Shown here piece by piece: positions 13,616-23,258 of a stretch of 64,000 nt of DNA. The stretch comes from Harmothoe impar (lineage: Eukaryota; Annelida; Polychaeta; Phyllodocida; Polynoidae): the NCBI GenBank assembly GCA_947462335.1, contig OX381704.1, forward strand, positions 29,287,955-29,351,954. Reading direction: 5' to 3'. The position numbers and the translations under genes were made by a program. Under the pieces are notes generated by a model. It was not told the DNA's origin. It worked only from the letters and a program-made list of their open reading frames with translations, and ran no database searches. Positions within the stretch are counted from its first letter, which is position 1, and every line of letters starts with the position of its first letter.

Positions 13616-13853
13616 CTGGATGGTGTTTCTCCACAAATTTGCGGAGCTCCGCAAATTTGTGGAGCTCCGCAAATTTGCTTTCATAAATTTGTGGAGCTCC
13701 GCAAATATATATGGAGCTCCGTATCTGTATGCTTAAGTACTAAAAAACGATTTCCATATATATTTGCGGACCTCCATAAATATATGGAGAGTGTATTTAC
13801 GGACCTCCGCAAATTTGCGGACCTCCGCAAATTTGTGGAGAAACACCATCCAG
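13616..13853. repeat. Fold-back element built of CCGCAAATTTGCGG units
   Basis: The ends CTGGATGGTGTTTCTCC and its complement frame 238 bp made almost wholly of short palindromic units in which CCGCAAATTTG and GGAGCTCC or GGACCTCC words alternate. Both arms can pair with each other, and each unit can pair with itself. No coding potential. It resembles a fold-back transposon or a cruciform-prone satellite seed. Confidence 0.8.
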
Positions 13854-14316
13854 GGAGGGTTTCACTATTTACAGTGCAGTGAAAAATGAGTGGTATCATA
13901 AAAAAAAGGCCCTAGAATTAGTGAGGTCACCTGTAAACGTTCCCCCACACAATAATATTCTTTGCGGAACACCTAATCAGTTATTAACGGCCTGCAGAGC
14001 CCAAGCCTACACGTAGAAAACACTCGACCTCTATTGGCCCATTCGCGTCTTGTTACCTAGAAACCCTAAAGGAATTCATCATTACCCCCAGGCCCCTCAT
14101 TGTGATACAACCCACGTTTTATGCGGCCGCCTAGCTCCTTGGGAGGTTGACAGAGTGGTTCCTTTGTTGCTATGAAATGGATGTGTTTCCGGTTGACCTT
14201 GTCCAAGGAGTGCTAGGGGTCATCCCCAGGTAGTGTCCTTCTACAACCTTTGTTCTAAGGGCCCGGGTCAAGGTCATGGACGTCTGAAAAATGGATTTGT
14301 TACTACTAGTTGGCTG
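13854..14316. other. No gene seen
   Basis: Single-copy-looking DNA between the fold-back element and the TRIM-like element. No supported feature. Confidence 0.4.
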
Positions 14317-14321
14317 CATCC

Positions 14322-14480
14322 TATTGAAATATGTGCGATCCTACATATTGTTAAATCAAGGCGGCAAAGCACCGACCTGCCACCTGGTGTGCAAATAAAT
14401 GTGACGTCACAAGCTGTGGTCGCCATCATGCATGAAGACGTTCGTCCGGCCTTTCTGTCCGTATTTACCGATTATCAACA
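14322..14480. repeat. 5' LTR of the TRIM-like element
   Basis: 159 bp, identical to 16367-16525. It contains AATAAA (in CAAATAAATGTGACGTCACA) directly next to a CRE-type palindrome TGACGTCA. Confidence 0.85.
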
Positions 14481-14840
14481 GGATATGGGCCCTGACATGC
14501 TGTCTGCGGACTTCTGAAAGGTCGGTGAAGGTTTGGAGTAAATGCAGAGAAGAGATTGATGACGGATGGTCGCTGGAAGATCGACTTTGAGGGTTGAAAA
14601 GTCGGTGAATTGGATCACGTGTTGGCGCGTCTCGGGAGAGTAGCAGCAAAGGCAGGTGCCGTGTACGATGTCGATGTGCTGTGTCAGCTGCTGATCGTCG
14701 TGAGGACGACGTGGGAGTGTGGCAGCAGTGGCAGGAGCCTTGTACGATGCTGCATATGTTGTGTATTGAGTAACAGTGACGATGTCTGCAAGGTTATATA
14801 GGATTGATACTCGTGGATATACATAGACAACGACGTAAGG

Positions 14841-14916
14841 AGACTGCATGTGACGTCAGAAGACTGCAGGTGACGTCAGGAGACTGCAGGTTACGACAGG
14901 AGACTGCAGGTGACAC
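14841..14916. repeat. 20-bp minisatellite, about four units
   Basis: Units of the form AGACTGCAGGTGACGTCAGG with small variations. It lies inside the TRIM-like element and repeats the TGACGTCA core also present in its LTR. Confidence 0.9.
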
Positions 14917-14938
14917 TAGTGTCTTGTGTAGTGTGAAC

Positions 14939-15134
14939 GTGTCAGAGGCACTGGTGATGTGTCAGAGACACTGGAGACGTGTCAGAGGCACTGGGGACGT
15001 GTCAGAGGCACTGGGGACGTGTCAGAGGCACTGGGGATGTGTCAGAGGCACTGGGGACGTGTCAGAGGCACTGGAGACGTGTCAGAGGCACTGGTGACGT
15101 GTCAGAGGCACTGGTGACGTGTCAGAGGCACTGG
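14939..15134. repeat. 20-bp minisatellite, ten units
   Basis: Ten head-to-tail units of GTGTCAGAGGCACTGGGGAC type, exactly 20 bp each, differing by one or two bases. The repeats are directly adjacent with no spacer. Confidence 0.95.
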
Positions 15135-15748
15135 GAACTGTAGCTGATCACCGTGAGCTTTAGCTGATCACCGTGAGCTTTAGCTGATCACCGTGAGCTT
15201 TAGCTGATCACCGTGAGCTGTAGCTGATCACTTGTGAGCTGTAGCTGATCACCGTGAGCTGTAGCTGATCACCTGTGAGCTGTAGCTGATCACCTGTGAG
15301 CTGTAGCTGATCACCTGTGAGCTGTAGCTGATCACCTGTGAGCTGTAGCTGATCACCTGTGAGCTGTAGCTGATCACCTGTGAGCTTTAGCTGATCACCT
15401 GTGAGCTGTAGCTGATCACATTTTCTTTTGTGAGCTGTAGCTGATCACTTGTGAGCTGGAGCTGATCACTTGTGAGCTGTAGCTGATCACTTGTGAGCTG
15501 GAGCTGATCACTTGTGAGCTGGAGCTGATCACTTGTGAGCTGTAGCTGCTCACTTATGAGCTGGAGCTAATCACTTGTGAGCTGGAGCTGATCACTTGTG
15601 AGCTGGAGCTGATCACTTGTGAGCTGGAGCTGATCACTTGTGAGCTGGAGCTGATCACCGTGAGCTTGAGCTGATCACTTGTGAGCTGGAGCTGATCACC
15701 GTGAGCTGGAGCTGATCACCGTGAGCTGGAGCTGATCACTGTGAGCTA
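15135..15748. repeat. 20-21-bp minisatellite, about thirty units
   Basis: Head-to-tail units such as GAGCTGTAGCTGATCACCTGT, each with the palindromes AGCT and TGATCA. Variants (TAG/GAG, CCG/CCTG/CTTG) are arranged in blocks, showing stepwise local expansion. One unit near 15420 carries a short T-rich insertion. Confidence 0.95.
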
Positions 15749-16366
15749 CAAAGACTGAGGGCAATGTGTTATTTTGCCAGTGTTAGGGAGGTGAGGGCTG
15801 AAGCCTCACGTGGAAATGAAGTACTGGTGACCTCTCTTTCCAAGGATAGGTATTATGTTTCAATTAAATAATAATAGCAGGTGATTGCTATTTGTTTAGT
15901 TTGTCAAACATATAAAATACCTATTGTATATTATCACCTTTTAATAGCTAAGGTATATATGCTATTTAGTGTATTATGTAACAACATAAGAAATTATTGT
16001 TGTTTAATTTCTAAAAACTAAAAGGATCTAGTTTGTGTAAAACATGTATGTAAACTAAATAAGTTAAAGTAACTGGTTTATTTTAGTATGTAACAAGGGA
16101 AATACTGTTTATTCATTTGTGTGCTTAATGGAAAAACAATATATTTGACTACTAAGTCAAACAAAGGACTTTACCAGTTTACTGGAGGAAACTAAGAACT
16201 AACATTTAACACCAGTTTACTGGACAAAATTTATAAGTCAAGATAAGGACTTCAAAAATCTGAAGAGACACTGAACATTATTTCTCAAAAAGTGAACATT
16301 GAACATTCAGAAGGAGCCTTTATGTTTGAATAACATTATCATCAATATGTAAGTCTCGAGAAGGAG

Positions 16367-16525
16367 TATTGAAATATGTGCGATCCTACATATTGTTAAA
16401 TCAAGGCGGCAAAGCACCGACCTGCCACCTGGTGTGCAAATAAATGTGACGTCACAAGCTGTGGTCGCCATCATGCATGAAGACGTTCGTCCGGCCTTTC
16501 TGTCCGTATTTACCGATTATCAACA
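16367..16525. repeat. 3' LTR of the TRIM-like element
   Basis: Identical to 14322-14480; preceded by GAGAAGGAG and followed by the CATCC target duplication. Confidence 0.85.
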
Positions 16526-16530
16526 CATCC

Positions 16531-17009
16531 CTAGTGAGTAATGGTTACACACGTTCTTGTGGTGGGCTTCTGATATACCTATATGTTCTGTGTATGAAGA
16601 ATGAGACAGATACAGGTGAAATGGACGGGGGTCCAGCCCACCCTCCGCCCCTCCCGGCCTTGACGGCTTTTCTCTTAACATTATCTCGAGCAGCCGCGAC
16701 CCTGTAACTAGCCAGTTTCATCACCCGCTCCTTATTTAATTAATGAATAGACATATCCGTATGGGCCCTGTGGACCTGCTGACCAGCCTTCGGCTGTGTT
16801 GGTTTTAAAACTATATATATATATATACATCCGATATACATGTATATCAATGTGTCTCTGATTTTTTTTTTGTTTTCTTTCAACTTGATCATATAATTTT
16901 CATGATTTTATGTGACTGCGGAACGATTATTGATATCAAATTAAATCATTGAAAAGTACACTGAATTCAACCAGCAGGTATAGGAACCTACACACATCGG
17001 ACCTATGAC
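16531..17009. other. No gene seen
   Basis: A+T-rich spacer with a short TA run near 16811. No supported feature. Confidence 0.4.
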
Positions 17010-17018
17010 TATAGCGTT

Positions 17019-17799
17019 CAGTGACCCATCTAGGGAAAAGACCCCTTCAGGCGGGATTTTTAGCTCTGGTTTTGGCCACTAGGAAGCACCCTAGTTGCAA
17101 AAGAGTGTAAAACACATGAAAAGAGTTCTAAAACCATTTTTTATGTAGAATGCAATGATCTTCATGAAATGATTCCATCTTTCATGAACATTCTATATTT
17201 GGAATGCAAAAAAACACGTTTTTGTGAAGAATTATCACATATGATACTTTCAGGTTGTCATGGAAACCATCCCAAAAGCCTAAATTGGTGGTAATAATCT
17301 GGATTTCTTGAGAAATCACATCAGTTACCCAAAACTGAAAACTGAATGCAGAAATTCCTTCTAGAACCAAATTTAGACTAACAAATCCAATTTTATTTGG
17401 TTATTTTTTGAATAAAAACCGAATTTTCATAATTATTATCATTTACTATGGGATACTATGGGTACACTTTCTTGGTGAAATTTTCTCACCCTCAACCAGC
17501 CTAATGTTTGACTCCCTGTACCGGTAACCAGGTTACCTAGGGAGCCATGCATCTAGCCGAGAGTGTGAGGGGAGTGTTTTTCCGCAAAAAAAATAATTTT
17601 ATGGGATACTATGGGATACAATGCAATTAGAGCTTATTTACCATTTTGAATTAGTGATATGTACTAATGTTTGAAAAGCAATTCCCACAAAACTACCAGG
17701 ATTTTTTAAGCTCATGATATCTCATTTTAAAGATGATGACACCAATTTTAATTACTATTTTCCCCCCTGGAGGGGTCTTTTCCCTCGCCTGGTCATTAA
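17019..17799. mobile_element. 781-bp MITE with AGGGAAAAGACCCC inverted repeats
   Basis: Near both ends lie inverted copies of AGGGAAAAGACCCC within longer imperfect TIRs that begin CAGTGACC on the left and TTAATGACC on the right. TATAGCGTT occurs directly outside both ends (17010-17018 and 17800-17808), an 8-9-bp target duplication. The interior repeats GGGATACTATGGG words and has no transposase frame. The duplication length would suit a hAT-related non-autonomous element; that assignment is inference. Confidence 0.72.
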
Positions 17800-17924
17800 T
17801 ATAGCGTTAGATAAGCGGATCGAGAATCCCAAAATAACCGACGTCATTCGATATAGTGGGATATTGAAAAGTTGATGAGTTAAGAGGTTCAATAAGATGG
17901 GTATTGCGTTTGGGTTTCTGGAGG

Positions 17925-18441
17925 TGAGCCATTCAGACCAAAGTTGTCATAATGACGACCTTAGGTAGTTACAATATTTAGGTTGTCAGAATGACTACCT
18001 TAAGGTTGTTAATTTATGTATTGTCCATTTGAAGACCTAAAGTCATCAGTAGTGACAACTCTCAAGTCCTAGGTTGTCCCAATGACTACCCTATGGTACA
18101 TAATTCTATTCCTCACTTGCTACTTATGGCACACTACTGCCACCTGGTTTTAACATTTTGCATAACTATATCTGTCTTGAGATATACACTGGTGACAGGG
18201 AGCAGAGTGGTCTCTATACATTTGGAGCCATCATTCTCACCCATTGGCAACTTATTTATAACAAGTAATGCTACTTAGTTCAATCAAGACTACACCAAAT
18301 ATGTGAAAAGGATGTCTCTCATTAAGAAGTGAACTAATTAGAGACTATATTCATACACCATTCTCCACTCCATCTGCCATTATTCATTATGACTACCTAG
18401 GTCGTCATAATGACTAGGCTCCTTGCTCTGGGTTTTCAGTG
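17925..18441 (-). mobile_element. Truncated copy of the CACTGAAAACC MITE
   Basis: These 517 bp are a highly similar inverted copy of 29655-30171. The right end carries the family terminus GGTTTTCAGTG; the left end is truncated internally, within the GTAGTCATTATGAC subterminal repeat zone. The same meaningless translation appears in both copies, which is how the pairing is easily noticed. Confidence 0.85.
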
Positions 18442-18897
18442 TATATGAACCTTCTCTTTGTTGTGTCATCGGATTTTTTGTAGGTCCCCAAACATTTGTG
18501 ACATGTGCTGGGAAAACGGGCCTTTTTGTACCCGGCACTAAGGTCCCTTTTCGCAGACATTCAATGTTAACCCTGAATGGTTGGCCTACATTCCAGCCAG
18601 GATATTTCAAGATGGTCAAAACCCTGTAATTGGGACTTCTGAGGGACCGTTCCGTTACCGCCGACGTCTTTGATGCTCCAGATTATTCTGGTGAAGGATT
18701 TGGGCCACTGGCACCAGTAGCCATCCTGTCTATAGCCTGCATGCGGTTTTCTGATAACACAGGAGTGGTTTGTATCTGGTAAATAGCCAGGGATGAGTTT
18801 CCCAATGGGTCTATCCAATACCTATAGAGCATAATTATACATATGAATTGAGTTGAGTTTAGAATTTTATTTGGCAAAATGAATCACATACATATAG
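18442..18897. other. No gene seen
   Basis: Spacer between the truncated MITE and the large TIR element. Open frames exist on both strands (for example 18380-18619 and 18567-18818 on the minus strand) but none has a recognisable feature. Confidence 0.4.
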
Positions 18898-18969
18898 GGA
18901 GTCAGTAGTATTGTATGTATCGGAACGGGACTATAGTTAAGTACTGTTTATTACTCAATCGACCTGCAG

Positions 18970-19225
18970 CCAATCAGAGGCCTCCCTTTTGGCGGGAAAT
19001 TCAAAAGCAGCCAATGAGAGGCCTCCCTTTTGGCGGGAAATTCAAATAGGTCACGTGACCGGAAGTGACCTACTTCCGGTCACGTGACCTTTGGGCGGGA
19101 AATTCAAATAGGTCACGTGACCGGAAGTGACCTACTTAAGAGGGTCACGTGACCACCATGTTGGCGGGAAATTCAAATAGGTCACGTGACTGGAAGTGAC
19201 CTACTTAAGGGGGTCACGTGACTAC
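18970..19225. promoter_or_regulatory. Promoter-like tandem array in the left TIR
   Basis: A 60-75-bp module is iterated about five times. It combines CCAAT boxes (18970, 19011), E2F-type cores TTTTGGCGGGAAA (18987-18999, 19028-19040) with further GGCGGGAAA or GGCGCGAA copies, CACGTG E-boxes (six, for example 19052 and 19081) in GGTCACGTGACC palindromes, and ETS-type CCGGAAGT words. These motifs are known sites for NF-Y, E2F, USF/MYC-type and ETS proteins in animals. Their use here is inference. Mirror image in the right TIR. Confidence 0.6.
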
Positions 19226-19447
19226 TAGGTTGGCGCGAATTTCAAAATAAGTCACTTGAGATTTTTATGGATAAATAAATTTTAAAAAAGAAAAAAAGCA
19301 AGCTGAAAGCTTGCTAAAAAATAATTTAAAAATGCGGCTCTTTTTTTCTAGGAGGGAGGGGGGGGAGGGGCACTCTGGGGGGCACTCTTTAAGATGCATG
19401 GGGGGGGAGGGGGGGAGGGGGGGAGGGGAAGGGTTTTTTAAGAGTGA

Positions 19448-19492
19448 GACTCGCTTCTCTGCCCTCTCTTTTAGAGGGCAGAGAGGCGAGTC
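19448..19492. repeat. Perfect small hairpin in the left TIR
   Basis: A 20-bp stem with a 5-nt loop: GACTCGCTTCTCTGCCCTCT pairs with the following complement, one pair being G-T. The right TIR copy (27888-27932) has the same fold with its own paired changes. Confidence 0.85.
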
Positions 19493-20370
19493 TACTGGTT
19501 CGTCTACTTACAATGAAATGTATCATGATTGCGTTTATGATGATGTGCATCATGATGTGACTATCTTACAACTTTATAAGAAATAAGCAAGGTCTCTCTC
19601 CTATACATGGGCGTACTTACACTGACTATTTGTAAACTAATGAATGGGACTTCCTCGTTAAAATCAGTATCTACAACTCTTTCAATCTTAAGGCTTTTTT
19701 TGAGTTTATTCTTTTGTTCAATTTTGGGCCCACCTCAAAAGAGGAATAGGCCCTCGCTTGCTCATCAGAGCCGGGGTGTAGAAGGCCCCTGCCCTGTCGG
19801 GTACGTTCTGAGATAGATCGCCCTCTGGTACGTTTTTGGTTACTTTGGAGCTCTCAGTCGACTGTCTTATCCACCTTAAAAAAACCAGACTTTCGGTGTC
19901 TCATGATAAAACTGGTGCCTTATACTAAGTGCTGGATTACTTTCTCATTTTTTTATTGTTCTATCCGATGCTTATTTAATTTTTGCACTGATAAAAACGG
20001 CTAGCTTGTACAAACACGCGGTCTATTTAAGCGTTAAGTGTAGAAAATGAACAGAACAGTGCACAGAAAATAGAGCTACCGACTACATTTCGCCCAGTCA
20101 CTCAGCGGAGAACAAAAGAACTACTGACGTAGTGTACCCGCTATTCCGACAGTTGGCGCCACCGTTATACTTTTCCCGCGTGCGACATGAAGCCCTGGGG
20201 TGGGTACTGGCTGTTTGGTTGTAGGTACCGAAACATAAAAAACTACAGCCAGCCCATGTCATGGTGAGACAGCTCTCTTATTCCCCCTTGAGTAGCGTCC
20301 GTAGGGCCTATGACAAAACCTAGTCCCGTACACTGAGCAGCTTCAGGTCTGAAGGCTCATACAGAAAAAT

Positions 20371-20401
20371 GTGTGGGTGTGTGGGTGTGTGGGTGTGTGG
20401 G
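20371..20401. repeat. GTGTGGGT simple repeat
   Basis: About four GTGTGGGT units inside the large TIR element, directly followed by the dispersed repeat starting GGTTGCTTTACGCC. Confidence 0.85.
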
Positions 20402-20480
20402 TTGCTTTACGCCTTAGTTAACAGCTATGGTCATTTCAAGGGCGGTGATGGTGATCGAATCTATGGTCCTTTTACCGAGA
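20400..20480 (+). repeat. Dispersed repeat, copy 1
   Basis: Shares GCTTTACGCC, AACAGCT, GGTCATTTCAAGG and GGTGATGGTGATCGAATC blocks with 23092-23170, same orientation. No coding function is evident. Confidence 0.75.
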
Positions 20481-21018
20481 CAAGGGTTTCTTTTACATCC
20501 CACACTACATAGCAGAGAGACGTCTAGCAGATTCAGAGTGGATAGAATTTATCCACTGACCACGGGAGCCCCAGACAGCCGGTGACCAGTGGTGGTGGTG
20601 GAAGGGGTCAGGGGCAGTTTGTAGTAATCTGATACATCCTGGTCAGATACCACCACTAACCTTACCCCTTCTAACTGTGCCTGCAAACCCAAAATATTTG
20701 AATACCTGATTGAATTGATGTTATTCTTTAATAAGCATGACATGCATGTCATGTGCTTCACATAGGTACTTTATTTATGATTCAACTCCTACCAGAAGCC
20801 AGTATATAAGAAAATGTTTGATACAACGTTATCATGTTATACATTTTTGTATTACTGCTTCTAGAAAGAGTTGAGGCTTAATTAATTTACCTCTGTGGAA
20901 CACAGAACATGAATAATATATCTATTTTAGAATTTCATCAAATTAATGAAGCCTTTTATCATCTTTGATTGTGAGGCATACGCTTTTCTTACACACAACA
21001 GCTGTCATCTATCAAGGG

Positions 21019-21246
21019 GCTCTGGATGGGGGGTCCCCATGTCGAATGTCGATCTTAGAAAATGGCCATGTCACATGTCAATGTCACTTAATAATGCTCA
21101 TATCCCATGTCGATTTTAAGAATTGCTCATGTCGCCTGTCACTATGATTTTTGGGCCTCATGTCACTTGTCATTAGACCTCATGTCGTTTGTCGATTATA
21201 AGAAATGGCCATGTCGCCATGTCGAATTTGGTGGTCCACACCCATT
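21019..21246 (+). repeat. GACATG/CATGTC dispersed repeat, copy 1
   Basis: A run of diverged units of the form CATGTCGATTTTAAGAA, about 40-50 bp apart, ending GTCGAATTTGGTGGTCCACACC. Inverted copies lie at 27082-27230 and 61313-61530. All share the GTGTGGACCACTAAATTCG end. Confidence 0.75.
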
Positions 21247-21458
21247 ATCAAGTGTCAGGGCATGTTGGCTGCTTGACCACATAGTCTGTCATCACCCTTG
21301 TTTCTGTGCCTTATCTAAACAGCTAATTAGTGGCCGCTAGCCGAGAGTACCTCCCTGGTCACCTCTCCCAAATCTGCTAGACGCCTCACTGATAGGGGTG
21401 TGTGGGTGTGTGGGTCTGTGTGTGTCTGTTCGGTCTGTGTGTGCACGCGTCTTGCACT

Positions 21459-21547
21459 CTAGTCTTGCGGACCACTGTTAAGACTGTGGTTGGAGAGCGC
21501 GACATAGCCGCCCGCTACACTCTCCAAACAGGGGTCCGCAAGACTAG
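21459..21547. repeat. Nested hairpin
   Basis: An outer 15-bp stem (CTAGTCTTGCGGACC and complement) encloses a second 8-bp stem (TTGGAGAG/CTCTCCAA) around a GC-rich loop. It could be a tiny MITE or a folded RNA; nothing decides. Confidence 0.65.
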
Positions 21548-22001
21548 GCCAGATCGCGCTCTTGCTTAAAGGTGCACCTCAACTCAGTGCGCCTTTAACA
21601 GCCGTCCCAAATAGGTGAAGTTCTTGACGCGGCACAGCGCCTCCCACCAGTAGCCAATCAGCGCGCCGAACGCCGGACACACCCCCACCGTGTGAGCCTC
21701 TAAGTAGGTCACACGAATCATACTAAGATGCCGAGGTCTTCAGTCGGTTCGTCGCGACGGCCGCGAGCGATTGCGCGGTCGTCTAGATTCACTGCCTTGA
21801 TTGGCAGAGGGGGGGGCTGATTACCCCCCGTCGGATGAATTGCGGCGAAACCATAATCAATTTTTCGCTGTTTTAGATGAAAGAGATCCAGAGCTATCCG
21901 CTCGTCCAAGAATTATTTTTCTATCAGCCCGGGATCACCCTCAAATTAAGGCCTAAAGTCCAAAAACCCAAAAATTTTTCCCTATGGGATTTCAAGGTCT
22001 A

Positions 22002-22055
22002 AGCGTTTTTTGTAGCCCCAAGGAGCAGCTCACGGGTTCGAACCCTGTAAACGCC
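22002..22055 (+). other. tRNA-like fragment 1
   Basis: Contains a T-arm-like block, ACGGG-TTCGAAC-CCTGT, followed by AAACGCC, which pairs with AGCGTTT at the start except for one base. Total length is only about 54 nt, so the anticodon region is missing. It is a relic or look-alike, not a functional tRNA gene. Confidence 0.35.
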
Positions 22056-22080
22056 TTGACGCGCTTTCGTCGCCTTAGGC

Positions 22081-22134
22081 GACGTGGCTAGACGTCTTGA
22101 CTAAAACTTAGTGAGGGTTCGAACCCAGAACGTC
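22081..22134 (+). other. tRNA-like fragment 2
   Basis: Starts GACGT and ends ACGTC, with TGGCTAGACG (A-box-like) and GGGTTCGAACCC (B-box-like) between. The T stem is poor and the length too short for a normal tRNA. Only 25 bp separate it from fragment 1. Confidence 0.35.
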
Positions 22135-22541
22135 CGTATTAGACGCCTAATTTCTACTAGCCCCGAAAACGAGAGTATCACATCTATATAGGTCAACCAT
22201 GTTAGCCTTGGTTTAAGTGCGTGCAGAACCGTGTATTGTGCATTTATGCAGCATACAGATATGGAGACAGGCTGCTACAGTGTCAAATTGATCGACATTG
22301 TATGTAACTGGACATGAAGAAGGATAATTTTTACTTAGTTTTCTAAAAAAGAGGGTAGTTCTCGGTACTCCTCCAGCAGCAGTGGTAGAGGGGTCGGACA
22401 GGTACTTAACCCTATTTATAGGGGCGCTAAGGTAGGGAGTTTGATAAATTTTTGAAAAATGAGTTAAAAAATACATATTGGTTCCATTAGTATAGATCCC
22501 TATGAGAGCTTTTCAGATCTGTAAAAGATCAGGAGTTTCTA

Positions 22542-22613
22542 TCCTGCCTAGATCCAGAAATATCATGGTGAATGCAACTGAACATATTTCCCATTTCTGT
22601 GATCTAGGCAGGA
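22542..22613. repeat. 20-bp-stem inverted repeat
   Basis: TCCTGCCTAGATCCAGAAAT is repeated as its near-complement 31 bp later. It lies inside the large TIR element with no associated gene. Confidence 0.7.
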
Positions 22614-23091
22614 GAGGGGCACTTTCACAGCAGTTAGGGGTTCTGTAGCTCTAGCCCTCCTAGGCACCCTTCTAACTCAGACAGAACAGGTTAACTTAAA
22701 ATGGCTAGGGACATCATTGGGCAGAGGCACATACATCTGGATTTCACATACGTCTTCAAGAACACAATTACCAACATCCCCATGGTAACAAGTTTTAACA
22801 ACTCATATTTATTTATTACATTTTGACATGAAGAATGTCACCATAATATTGTAGGCTACAGAAAACAGAGACTCTTATCTTTCTCCACTAATGGTTCCAT
22901 TCATGTTGACTGCCATGATATTGTGATTAAAATGAGGGGTTTGTGTTTTTTATAGCTCAAGAAATGAGGTCAGGGGGGCTATTTTTATGCAATGCATCAG
23001 TGGGGGTGCTATTAGGAAGGGTTCATATTGGATCACAGAAACGGGCAGACTACAGCGTTATTCACATCTTTTGACAGGGACTTGGTTGGTT

Positions 23092-23170
23092 GTTGGGCTG
23101 CTTTACGCCCTAATTAACAGCTGAGGTCATTTCAAGGGGGGTGATGGTGATCGAATCTATGGATGCCTGA
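23092..23170 (+). repeat. Dispersed repeat, copy 2
   Basis: Direct copy of the block at 20400-20480, about 85-90 percent alike by eye. Confidence 0.75.
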
Positions 23171-23258
23171 AGGTGGAAAGCACACACCCTACACTTTTAC
23201 CGAGGCAATGGTGCTGCTCAAAGGGTGTGGCGAGCTAGACTGGAGGATGTAATAACTA

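Larger units (their letters stand above)
14322..16525. mobile_element. TRIM-like LTR element carrying minisatellites
   Basis: Two identical 159-bp direct repeats (14322-14480 and 16367-16525) flank 1886 bp. The target duplication CATCC lies immediately outside both ends (14317-14321 and 16526-16530). A purine tract GAGAAGGAG (16358-16366) directly abuts the 3' repeat, as a polypurine tract should. The repeats end in CA but start TATTG rather than TG. No gag or pol frame exists; the interior is mostly three tandem arrays of 20-21-bp units. Size, LTR length and lack of genes match terminal-repeat retrotransposons in miniature. Identity of the LTRs implies recent insertion. A clear primer-binding site was not found: TGG first appears 5 bp after the 5' LTR. 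Confidence 0.82.
18904..19607 (+). repeat. Left 704-bp terminal inverted repeat
   Basis: Matches 27773-28476 in inverted orientation at equal length. From the outside in: a unique 66 bp, the promoter-like array, a short hairpin AGCAAGC...GCTTGCT near 19298, G-rich runs, and a 20-bp-stem hairpin at 19448-19492. Confidence 0.93.

Noticed and set aside
14939..15748. Regular short repeats resembling a CRISPR array
   Set aside because: The units are directly adjacent with no spacers, the host is an animal, and the arrays lie inside an LTR element.
18093..18278. 61-codon frame found twice (also 29818-30003 on the minus strand)
   Set aside because: Both lie in the inverted copies of one MITE, so the repetition is nucleotide homology, with no domain.
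19311..19586. 91-codon Gly/Arg-rich frame present in both TIRs
   Set aside because: It is driven by poly-G tracts and a hairpin; its conservation follows from TIR identity, not coding selection.
22002..22134. Functional tRNA genes
   Set aside because: Both are about 54 nt, lack an anticodon arm and pair imperfectly; kept only as tRNA-like fragments.
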